Source of the DNA: an uncultured Acetatifactor sp. | GTDB lineage: Bacteria > Bacillota > Clostridia > Lachnospirales > Lachnospiraceae | Reading direction: 5' to 3' | NCBI RefSeq assembly: GCF_910585425.1 | Contig: NZ_CAJUCP010000033.1 | Span: 19,697-57,553, forward strand | DNA length: 37,857 nt | Shown here: in pieces, positions 31,078 to 37,857 of the stretch | Position numbering within the stretch: the first letter of the stretch is position 1 | Layout: each line of letters starts with the position of its first letter | Notes under the pieces: model-generated | What the model was told of the DNA's origin: nothing | The model's database searches: none | The model's input: only the letters and a program-made list of their open reading frames with translations | Position numbers and translations under genes: made by a program

Positions 31078-32850
31078 ATGAGAAAATTGCCATTTATAAT
31101 GAAAAAAGTACATGCATATGACGCGGGTTGGATTTATGTGGTATCGTTGTCTGAAATCATTGCCCTGCTGATAACGTTTATGAACATATATGCTCCCAAA
31201 TATATCTTCAGATATTTATTTGACACACCTTTTTACAAAGCTGCCTTCATGGTCATATCTTTGTATGGTTCCTGCCTTCTGGTGCTTCAGTTAATCCGAA
31301 ATAAAATCAATTTTAAGATTACCAAAATGGAAGAAAGCATATGCAATGCTTATACCATAGATATGTGTAAGATCAAAGCCGGACTTTTGTTTATGGAATT
31401 AGAGAACAATAAGACGATGGATTTGATAAATGAGCTGAAAGAATATGACATGAGGTCTTTTTTGAAGACCATACATACTTTTTTGAATGCAATCGCCCAG
31501 CTACTGACGGTGTTTGGCATCGTGGCGATTATGAGTAGGCTGAATCTATGGATCCTCCTCTTGCTGTCAGGGATTTTTACCGCCAATTATTTCGTCGTGA
31601 AGAAAATGGAGCAGGAAGGCTATAAATATATGACGGAGGTTCAGCCGTCAGAACGCAAGGAACAGTATTATCTAAATGTCATGGGTGACTTCAGGTACGG
31701 CAAGGATGTGCGGGTGTACGATATGCTGCCGTTCATAAAATATAAATATTCGCTTGTTGCGGAGGAGATGGGAAGATGCTATAAGAAAATATTTTCCTCC
31801 AACCTGAGGGCATATATTTTCGAGAATGCCACATCCGTGATAGAAAAAGGGGGAATCTACGCCCTGCTGGCCTACGAGGTCATAAGGAAGGGGCTGAAGG
31901 TCGGGGACTTCACGCTGTACTTCAATGCGGTGAACCGCTTCTCGGATTCGATAAACGCGCTGCTGAAGGGGTATCTGTCGCTGTCGAAGATGGGCCTGTA
32001 CATCGGCGACCTGGAAAAGTTCATGTCGCTGCCCCGGATGGACGGCCCCGGGGGAGAGGAGCCCATGGAGTCCGGGGAGAGGTTCGACCTGGAGCTGGAG
32101 GACGTCAGCTTCCGATATCCGGGAGCAGCGGGGTACGCGCTGAGGCATGTGAACCTGAGAATCGCGGCGGGGGAGCGGCTGGCGATCGTGGGGGCGAACG
32201 GAGCCGGGAAGACGACGCTGGTGAAGCTGCTGCTGCGCCTGTACGTGCCGACGGAGGGGAGGATCCTGCTGAACGGTAGGGACATCCGTGGGTTCCGCTA
32301 CGATGAGTACATCAGGGAGTTCTCGGCGGTGTTCCAGGACTACAAGCTGTTCGCCTTCTCGTTGGCGGAGAACATATGCCTTTCCAGAGAGTACAGCGAG
32401 GGGGAGGCCATGGAGGCGATTAGGAAGAGCGGCCTGTCCGGGAGGGTGTCGGAGCTGCCGCTGAAGGAGAAGACGCCCCTGTTCAAGGCGTACAATGAGG
32501 GGGGAGTGGAGCTGTCAGGGGGAGAGGGCCAGAAGCTGGCGATAGCCAGGGCGCTGCACAAGAAGTCCCGTGTGGTGGTGCTGGACGAGCCGACGGCGGC
32601 GCTGGACCCGGCGGCGGAGCACGAGATATACAGCCGCTTCGATGAGCTCGTGCAGGGGAAGACCTCCATATACATCACCCACAGGCTCGCGAGCACGCGC
32701 TTTTCGGAGAAGATAATCGTCCTGGACGGCGGGAGGATCGTGGAGGAGGGCGACCACGCCAGCCTGCGGGGAAGAGGCGGCCTGTACGCGCAGATGTACA
32801 ACATGCAGGCGGAATACTATGCTTCGGGGGAGGGCGGAAATGTCAAGTAG
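31078..32850 (+). CDS. ABC exporter 1 (fused membrane domain and ATPase)
   Basis: A 590-aa type IV ABC exporter half. An N-terminal membrane domain (about 15-300) has helices near 18-42, 55-75, 137-157 and 160-180. The ATPase (about 325-560) has Walker A GANGAGKTT (about 371), LSGGEGQ (about 479) and VVLDEPTAALDP with H-loop ITHR, all intact. No C39 peptidase domain is fused to it, so leader removal needs another protease. From residue ~249 the sequence is identical to exporter 2. The first ~745 bases are AT-rich and the rest GC-rich. ATG 31078 follows AAGGTGCGGAAG. The end overlaps exporter 2 by 11 bases. It should form a heterodimer with exporter 2 and export the modified peptide, though the two ATPase halves are the same sequence. 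Confidence 0.88.
   Translation: MRKLPFIMKKVHAYDAGWIYVVSLSEIIALLITFMNIYAPKYIFRYLFDTPFYKAAFMVISLYGSCLLVLQLIRNKINFKITKMEESICNAYTIDMCKIKAGLLFMELENNKTMDLINELKEYDMRSFLKTIHTFLNAIAQLLTVFGIVAIMSRLNLWILLLLSGIFTANYFVVKKMEQEGYKYMTEVQPSERKEQYYLNVMGDFRYGKDVRVYDMLPFIKYKYSLVAEEMGRCYKKIFSSNLRAYIFENATSVIEKGGIYALLAYEVIRKGLKVGDFTLYFNAVNRFSDSINALLKGYLSLSKMGLYIGDLEKFMSLPRMDGPGGEEPMESGERFDLELEDVSFRYPGAAGYALRHVNLRIAAGERLAIVGANGAGKTTLVKLLLRLYVPTEGRILLNGRDIRGFRYDEYIREFSAVFQDYKLFAFSLAENICLSREYSEGEAMEAIRKSGLSGRVSELPLKEKTPLFKAYNEGGVELSGGEGQKLAIARALHKKSRVVVLDEPTAALDPAAEHEIYSRFDELVQGKTSIYITHRLASTRFSEKIIVLDGGRIVEEGDHASLRGRGGLYAQMYNMQAEYYASGEGGNVK
31822..32846 (+). repeat. 1025-bp GC-rich cassette, copy 1 (last membrane segments, ATPase, next start)
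   Basis: Identical to 33602-34626 by eye, offset 1780, except one base (C at 31860, T at 33640). It begins at GAGAATGCCACATCC and ends ATGTCAA, four bases past the start codon of exporter 2. Composition is GC-rich against AT-rich surroundings. Confidence 0.95.
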
Positions 32851-34648
32851 AACACGGAATGCATTAAAATTTATGGTTGCTTTTGCATGGAAGCATGATA
32901 AAGCTTATTTGATTTTATTGACGCTTGAACAGGTATTCTATTTTTTGGCCGGCATTGTGGCGACAATCTTTCCCGGATTTATACTGGAAGCGCTGTTTGA
33001 AAAAATGGATTTCATAGGGGTTTTGCAGGTAGTTGCTGTTTACTGCGGACTGTATTTGGTTCTGAAATCCACAGTGCAGTATATCCGCACCCATATCTAT
33101 GCATGCTCCCATCATTTAAGCGTACAGTTTTCGGTGTACATGGGGGAGATGACCGCTGAGATCGATTTTAAGTATGCGGAAGAAGAAAGCACGATGACGC
33201 TTTACGACAGGGCTATAAACTGTGTTTATGAGGGTGGTTTCTTTGGGACATTGGAGAAGCTGTTCTCTCTCTTTGGAGAAGTTTTGATGATAGCCAGCGT
33301 AGCTGCAATCTTATTCAGCCTGGATGTCGTTCTTGTCGCTTTGTGCCTGGCAGCCATTGGCGTGAATTTCATTGTGAAGCACAGGATCGACAAAAAGGTA
33401 CATATTCTGGAGACAGACAGGGTGAAGCCGGAAAGGCAAAGAAGGTATCTGTTGTCGATTTTTGACGATTTCGCATATGGAAAGGAAATCAGGACGAATA
33501 ATGCGGAGTCTTTTTTTACGGAAAAACTGATTGACGTGTCTGCGGAGATAGGTAAGATTAACAGGCAGATCAACGCTATATTTACAAGATTTACAAATCT
33601 GGAGAATGCCACATCCGTGATAGAAAAAGGGGGAATCTATGCCCTGCTGGCCTACGAGGTCATAAGGAAGGGGCTGAAGGTCGGGGACTTCACGCTGTAC
33701 TTCAATGCGGTGAACCGCTTCTCGGATTCGATAAACGCGCTGCTGAAGGGGTATCTGTCGCTGTCGAAGATGGGCCTGTACATCGGCGACCTGGAAAAGT
33801 TCATGTCGCTGCCCCGGATGGACGGCCCCGGGGGAGAGGAGCCCATGGAGTCCGGGGAGAGGTTCGACCTGGAGCTGGAGGACGTCAGCTTCCGATATCC
33901 GGGAGCAGCGGGGTACGCGCTGAGGCATGTGAACCTGAGAATCGCGGCGGGGGAGCGGCTGGCGATCGTGGGGGCGAACGGAGCCGGGAAGACGACGCTG
34001 GTGAAGCTGCTGCTGCGCCTGTACGTGCCGACGGAGGGGAGGATCCTGCTGAACGGTAGGGACATCCGTGGGTTCCGCTACGATGAGTACATCAGGGAGT
34101 TCTCGGCGGTGTTCCAGGACTACAAGCTGTTCGCCTTCTCGTTGGCGGAGAACATATGCCTTTCCAGAGAGTACAGCGAGGGGGAGGCCATGGAGGCGAT
34201 TAGGAAGAGCGGCCTGTCCGGGAGGGTGTCGGAGCTGCCGCTGAAGGAGAAGACGCCCCTGTTCAAGGCGTACAATGAGGGGGGAGTGGAGCTGTCAGGG
34301 GGAGAGGGCCAGAAGCTGGCGATAGCCAGGGCGCTGCACAAGAAGTCCCGTGTGGTGGTGCTGGACGAGCCGACGGCGGCGCTGGACCCGGCGGCGGAGC
34401 ACGAGATATACAGCCGCTTCGATGAGCTCGTGCAGGGGAAGACCTCCATATACATCACCCACAGGCTCGCGAGCACGCGCTTTTCGGAGAAGATAATCGT
34501 CCTGGACGGCGGGAGGATCGTGGAGGAGGGCGACCACGCCAGCCTGCGGGGAAGAGGCGGCCTGTACGCGCAGATGTACAACATGCAGGCGGAATACTAT
34601 GCTTCGGGGGAGGGCGGAAATGTCAAAGGTAAGGATTTTAATTATTGA
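32840..34648 (+). CDS. ABC exporter 2 (fused membrane domain and ATPase)
   Basis: A 602-aa ABC exporter half. The N-terminal ~254 residues differ from exporter 1. Helices lie near 22-45, 58-78, 132-160 and 165-180; FKYAEEESTMTLYDRA and FAYGKEIRTNNAESFF are typical coupling-loop regions. From residue ~255 the chain is the same cassette as in exporter 1, ending with six extra residues (GKDFNY) because the stop falls later. Walker A, LSGGEGQ, Walker B and His are intact. The start ATG 32840 and its ribosome-binding site GGGGGAGGGCGG lie inside cassette copy 1, and it overlaps exporter 1 by 11 bases. It ends 29 bases inside the subtilisin gene, so translation of the three genes is coupled. Confidence 0.88.
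   Translation: MSSRTRNALKFMVAFAWKHDKAYLILLTLEQVFYFLAGIVATIFPGFILEALFEKMDFIGVLQVVAVYCGLYLVLKSTVQYIRTHIYACSHHLSVQFSVYMGEMTAEIDFKYAEEESTMTLYDRAINCVYEGGFFGTLEKLFSLFGEVLMIASVAAILFSLDVVLVALCLAAIGVNFIVKHRIDKKVHILETDRVKPERQRRYLLSIFDDFAYGKEIRTNNAESFFTEKLIDVSAEIGKINRQINAIFTRFTNLENATSVIEKGGIYALLAYEVIRKGLKVGDFTLYFNAVNRFSDSINALLKGYLSLSKMGLYIGDLEKFMSLPRMDGPGGEEPMESGERFDLELEDVSFRYPGAAGYALRHVNLRIAAGERLAIVGANGAGKTTLVKLLLRLYVPTEGRILLNGRDIRGFRYDEYIREFSAVFQDYKLFAFSLAENICLSREYSEGEAMEAIRKSGLSGRVSELPLKEKTPLFKAYNEGGVELSGGEGQKLAIARALHKKSRVVVLDEPTAALDPAAEHEIYSRFDELVQGKTSIYITHRLASTRFSEKIIVLDGGRIVEEGDHASLRGRGGLYAQMYNMQAEYYASGEGGNVKGKDFNY
33602..34626 (+). repeat. 1025-bp GC-rich cassette, copy 2
   Basis: Second copy of the unit at 31822-32846. 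It ends four bases after the start codon of the subtilisin-fusion gene, so it supplies that gene's ribosome-binding site and first bases exactly as copy 1 does for exporter 2. One base difference was seen. Confidence 0.95.
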
Positions 34649-36410
34649 CAGCGGGGTCCGGGTTGATCACCCACATCTGAAAAACGACGGTATACAGGGC
34701 CTGACATGGGACGGCGGAGAAATGGACAGTGGTATAGATGACGATTTTGGACACGGGACAGCTGTCTATGGAATTATCCGTAGTGTCAATTCCTTTGCAG
34801 AAATTATTAATATAAGGCTAAAAGATATAGAAGAAGGGATTGACTACCATGCGCTGATTGCCTTATTAAAATACATATATGCAAATATAGAGGCAGATCT
34901 CATAAATCTTAGTATTGGCTTGGCAGATAGTGAGTGCTTGCAGGAGTTATATCATGCCTGCCAGCTTCTGGCTGAGAAAGGGATGATTATTTTATCAGCA
35001 TTTAGTAATGAAGGATGTATATCTTATCCAGCTGCCTTTGATAACGTTATAGGTGTTTGCTCTGATATGCGATGTTGGAAAAATGATATGTTTTATTACA
35101 TCGATGATGCCAAGGTAAATCTGTGCGCAAAAGGAGGGAAACAAAGAGTATTCTGGGGACAGCCAGATTATATTGTATCACAGGGGAATAGTCTTGCTTG
35201 CGCTCACGCAACGGTGCAAGCTGCAAAATTTATGCACGAGGGTAAAAAGACATTACGAGATGTCTTATGCATGTTTAAAGGCATCTCCCAGAAATGGTAT
35301 AGTCTTGGTTCTGAATGCATGGCTGAAATATGTCAATTAACAATAAAAAATGTAGCACTTTTCCCTTTTTCAAAGGAAATGCATAGTTTTCTTAGGTATC
35401 ATAAACTATTACCGTTTGAAATAAAGGCTGTATATGATGTGAAATATTCTGCAATAATCGGGACAACGACCCAGCACTGTTTAAAGGATAATGAAGTTCA
35501 AAATTTAATAATAAAGAACATCAGAGATATTGAATGGGAAGAGATTGATACATTGATATTGGGACATATGGATGAATTGTCGGCATTGATAAATGCAGAA
35601 AATTTAAGATTCATGATTATAAAAAAGGCATTAGAAAATGGCAGACAAATTTTCTCGTTTGATGATTTAAGCAATTATGGATTTGAGAAATCAAAGACAA
35701 TGTATTTTCCTACTATTGACCAGCGAAATGTTCCACTAAACCGACTTGGCATGTTATATCGTATATCAAAACCTGTTGTTGGAGTATTTGGGACAAGTCC
35801 CCGACAGGGTAAATTTACGTTGCAGCTGAAATTGCGGGAAATATTAATGAAGCAAGGATATAGGGTTGGACAAATAGGTACTGAACCAAGCTCATTGTTA
35901 TTTGGATTTGATTATTGCTATCCAATGGGATATAACTCTTCAGTATACATCCATGATTTTGATGCTGTAAGATATTTGAATTATATTATAAACGATTTAT
36001 GTATAAAGGATTGTGAAATTATTCTTGTTGGCTCGCAATCAGGGACGATTCCTTTCGACACAGGTAATATTATGCAGTATACTATTCCACAACAGACTTT
36101 TTTGATGGGAACGCAGCCGGATTGTGTAGTGCTGTGTGTTAATCCGTTTGACGACATTGAATATGTGGAAAGGACTATTCGTTATATAGAATCAAGTGTT
36201 GAGACGAAGGTTATATCTATTGTCGTTTTTCCAATGGATATACAGGAAGGGCTTTATGGTTCCTTGGGAGCGAAAACAAAGCTCGATGAAAATAAATATG
36301 AAAAAATAAAAGCAATGTACGAGTCGAAATTCAATATTCCTATATTCCGGCTTGGTGAAGAAGCGGAAATGGAACGATTAGCTAATAGGATAACGGATTA
36401 CTTTTCATGA
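34620..36410 (+). CDS. Subtilisin-like (S8) protease fused to a P-loop/DUF1611-like domain
   Basis: A 596-aa protein. Residues about 1-210 are a compact subtilase with catalytic D10 (IIDSGV), H45 (GHGTAV), oxyanion N130 (SAFSNEG) and S191 in GNSLACAHAT. It has no signal peptide or prodomain, so it should act in the cytoplasm, probably removing the peptide leaders because the exporters lack a C39 peptidase. Residues about 385-596 resemble DUF1611-type nucleotide-binding domains: GTSPRQGKFTLQLKLREIL (391-409) is P-loop-like, followed by IGTEPSSLLFGFD and GYNSSVYI, and QSGTIPFD. The middle (about 210-380) is unassigned. A TIGRFAM 'peptide maturation system' protein of this type is recalled with the Clo7bot group. 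It starts at 34620 within cassette copy 2 and overlaps exporter 2 by 29 bases. It ends 8 bases from a convergent gene. Confidence 0.82.
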   Translation: MSKVRILIIDSGVRVDHPHLKNDGIQGLTWDGGEMDSGIDDDFGHGTAVYGIIRSVNSFAEIINIRLKDIEEGIDYHALIALLKYIYANIEADLINLSIGLADSECLQELYHACQLLAEKGMIILSAFSNEGCISYPAAFDNVIGVCSDMRCWKNDMFYYIDDAKVNLCAKGGKQRVFWGQPDYIVSQGNSLACAHATVQAAKFMHEGKKTLRDVLCMFKGISQKWYSLGSECMAEICQLTIKNVALFPFSKEMHSFLRYHKLLPFEIKAVYDVKYSAIIGTTTQHCLKDNEVQNLIIKNIRDIEWEEIDTLILGHMDELSALINAENLRFMIIKKALENGRQIFSFDDLSNYGFEKSKTMYFPTIDQRNVPLNRLGMLYRISKPVVGVFGTSPRQGKFTLQLKLREILMKQGYRVGQIGTEPSSLLFGFDYCYPMGYNSSVYIHDFDAVRYLNYIINDLCIKDCEIILVGSQSGTIPFDTGNIMQYTIPQQTFLMGTQPDCVVLCVNPFDDIEYVERTIRYIESSVETKVISIVVFPMDIQEGLYGSLGAKTKLDENKYEKIKAMYESKFNIPIFRLGEEAEMERLANRITDYFS

Positions 36411-36418
36411 AACATAAA

Positions 36419-37411
36419 TCAAATGATATCTATCATGGTCCCGATGATTGCAGCATATCTTGATTTGATATCCTTCAGTCTGGCGGCATAATCCATGCTT
36501 AAATATCTTGATGCTATCTGGCTCTTTAAGATGCGCATTTCTGTCTTGCGGACATCAGTCAATAGATCATTGAGCTGTGCGATAAGTACAGCATATTGTT
36601 GGCTGTTATGCGGTTGATGCTTTTGGAGGACTTTCAGACGACAGAGCATCAGCTGCATATGTACAACGATGAAATGGCAATGCTTCAAGGATATATATTC
36701 CGGATTTGCCTGATAGCGCTTCCCCAGAATGTCAAGAAACTGGATTCCGAAACAGGCACCTTCCAGGGTGGAATAGGAATGGTTCATCAGGAAATTTTGC
36801 AGTTTCTGCCTGATGAGCTGCAAGTTTGGCGGAGGCGCCGACGGATTTCCGATTTTTTTACAGTACAGGATGTGGGCGTATAACATTGCGTAATGACCAG
36901 GATAAAATGGCCTCTCCCCCCTGGTGTAAGAAGTCCTGACATCAGCAAAAGTGACTTCCTGCCTGCCCCAGGTAAAAAAGTCGAAATAGTCCTGTACAAA
37001 GAAAATCTGCTTCCGGTGGTCATAGCCATATATGAGCGCAGGGTGTTCGATATGATTCTTTAAATGGGTGGTGTAGTTGGTTATCCAGAAAGTATCCCAC
37101 AGAAATGTAACATAATAATCCCTGTCCAGCAGCTGAATGACATATTCGCATATATCCCCGATGGAAATTCTGGCCAGCTCGTAAGGCAAGTCGAACAACA
37201 ACAGGCAATCCTGCCCGATGTTATCTACGATTCGATAAAAAGCTATGTTGCTTGAGGACTTGTCGTTGTAGACGATTGTATCGATAAAGTGCTCCGATAT
37301 TTCCTTTTCGTAGAGGTCAGGGTACGGCCCCAGCATTTCAAGAAGCACATCGACATTGGGATCATAATGGATAGATGGTCTGTTTGACAAGGGAAGAGAT
37401 TTCCTGTCCAT
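36419..37411 (-). CDS. Uncharacterised protein, possibly BtrH-like (peptide-cluster type)
   Basis: A 330-aa protein on the minus strand, converging on the subtilisin gene with an 8-base gap. The only familiar piece is a middle segment: YVTFLWDTFWITNYTTHLKNHIEHPALIYGYDHRKQIFFVQDYF (about 98-141). It has the look of butirosin-H N-terminal (BtrH_N) cysteine-peptidase-like proteins, which often sit in natural-product clusters. A clear catalytic Cys is not evident in the usual N-terminal place (SSSNIAFYRIV where SCHExxL would be expected). The C-terminal half (about 190-330) is helical with no motif I know. AGGAGG nine bases before the ATG at 37411 fixes the start, so the upstream open frame is not used. 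Role in the island is inferred from position only. Confidence 0.65.
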   Translation of the reverse strand: MDRKSLPLSNRPSIHYDPNVDVLLEMLGPYPDLYEKEISEHFIDTIVYNDKSSSNIAFYRIVDNIGQDCLLLFDLPYELARISIGDICEYVIQLLDRDYYVTFLWDTFWITNYTTHLKNHIEHPALIYGYDHRKQIFFVQDYFDFFTWGRQEVTFADVRTSYTRGERPFYPGHYAMLYAHILYCKKIGNPSAPPPNLQLIRQKLQNFLMNHSYSTLEGACFGIQFLDILGKRYQANPEYISLKHCHFIVVHMQLMLCRLKVLQKHQPHNSQQYAVLIAQLNDLLTDVRKTEMRILKSQIASRYLSMDYAARLKDIKSRYAAIIGTMIDII

Positions 37412-37510
37412 CGGCCTGTCCTCCTGGTCATGTTTATGGACGATTCGTCTGCTGTTCTTTGTACCATACTGTTTATACTGCGCACCGGTTAAATTTGCAG
37501 TGCAACCCGA

Positions 37511-37571
37511 CTGTAGACCGCCAGCCAAGTATTTTCCTGGAGACACCACTGTAAATTTTGGCGGTCTGCAG
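37511..37571. repeat. Inverted repeat upstream of the minus-strand gene
   Basis: CTGTAGACCGCCA (37511-37523) and TGGCGGTCTGCAG (37559-37571) are inverted with one mismatch and 35 bases between. CCAGCC (37521-37526) and GGCTGG (37582-37587) add a partial extension. It may be an operator or a mobile-element end; it lies near the island's right border. A TATACT-like -10 on the minus strand is nearby but its -35 is poor. Confidence 0.55.
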
Positions 37572-37600
37572 TATAAAATGCTGGCTGGTTGATATGTGCG

Positions 37601-37857
37601 TCAGCAGACATTATTATAATATGGCGGTTTGGCTATGTCAACATGAACTTCGCGGCTTTCTGTTCCAGGTTTCTGTTCCAGATGACAACTCAGATGCACA
37701 TATTTGGTTTTCTGCTGGTCCCATTCATAGAAAGCCGTTGCCGCGACTACGATGCGCCTGTGCTGGAGGCCTTCCCGGAAAAGATTTTTTTCGGCAGCAG
37801 ACTCGTTACAGTTCACTCCCCCGATTAAGCCATTGTGGAAAGTGCCGAAATTTATTT
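37601..37857 (-). pseudogene. SRAP (YedK/HMCES-like) fragment, truncated at the C-terminus and by the window edge
   Basis: The minus-strand frame from the window edge to a stop at 37601 encodes a piece of the SOS-response-associated peptidase family, the DNA-protein crosslink enzymes that bind abasic sites. The stretch VNCNESAAEKNLFREGLQHRRIVVAATAFYEWD matches the family pattern N-x-R-x-E-T...EKPxFR...RRCxxPAxGFYEWD, with the catalytic-region Asn and the Glu of YEW. After TKYVH the sequence loses resemblance and stops about 30 residues later, before the conserved His-containing part. The N-terminus with the active Cys lies beyond the window. It is probably a remnant cut by the neighbouring island insertion, but the edge prevents certainty. 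Confidence 0.7.

Overview
The window looks like a chromosomal segment of an anaerobic Clostridia bacterium, most likely a Lachnospiraceae gut commensal. This is inferred from four things: the B. subtilis-like order cysE-cysS-mrnC-rlmB-sigH behind a T-box leader; an LplA/LplC plus YesM/YesN oligosaccharide-uptake block; an Rpn-type PD-(D/E)XK 'transposase' with a GREE-repeat tail; and strong AGGAGG ribosome-binding sites. Most of the window is GC-rich. From about 28.5 kb to the right end the DNA is clearly AT-rich, apart from two copies of one GC-rich cassette.

Layout. (1) 0-5.6 kb: sugar ABC permease, DUF3502-type lipoprotein binding protein, YesM-like histidine kinase and YesN-like AraC response regulator. 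(2) 5.6-6.5 kb: an SDR oxidoreductase resembling the BaiA family, with its own promoter. (3) 6.6-10.5 kb: tRNA-Met with promoter and terminator, a GNAT acetyltransferase, a DEAD-box helicase with very unusual tails, and ispF. (4) 10.6-15.6 kb: promoter, T-box leader, then cysE, cysS, mrnC, rlmB and sigH. (5) 15.6-21.4 kb: a promoter embedded in a palindrome, a hairpin-rich leader, a 1447-aa RND transporter with a large coiled-coil insert, and a TetR regulator. (6) 21.4-25.8 kb: the Rpn-family nuclease, two tandem small-RNA-like units with a compensatory base change, a fusion of two kinase-like domains, and a DUF3795 protein. (7) 25.9-28.4 kb, minus strand: an M42 aminopeptidase and a ClC-family transporter that may belong to the fluoride-exporting clade.

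(8) 28.5-37.4 kb is an accessory island and the most interesting part. It holds a radical SAM/SPASM enzyme, an acyl-carrier-like protein, two paralogous Cys-rich precursor peptides (50 and 49 aa), a hairpin attenuator, two ABC exporters, and a subtilisin domain fused to a P-loop/DUF1611-like domain. A convergent gene of uncertain, BtrH-like, type follows. This looks like a RiPP biosynthesis and export system related to the Clo7bot/CcpM 'Cys-rich peptide' systems known from TIGRFAM models (recalled, not searched). The two exporters have different AT-rich N-terminal membrane domains but share a nearly identical 1025-bp GC-rich cassette. The cassette encodes the last membrane segments, the whole ATPase, and the ribosome-binding site plus first codons of the next gene. 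The island ends beside a truncated SRAP (YedK/HMCES) gene at the right edge.
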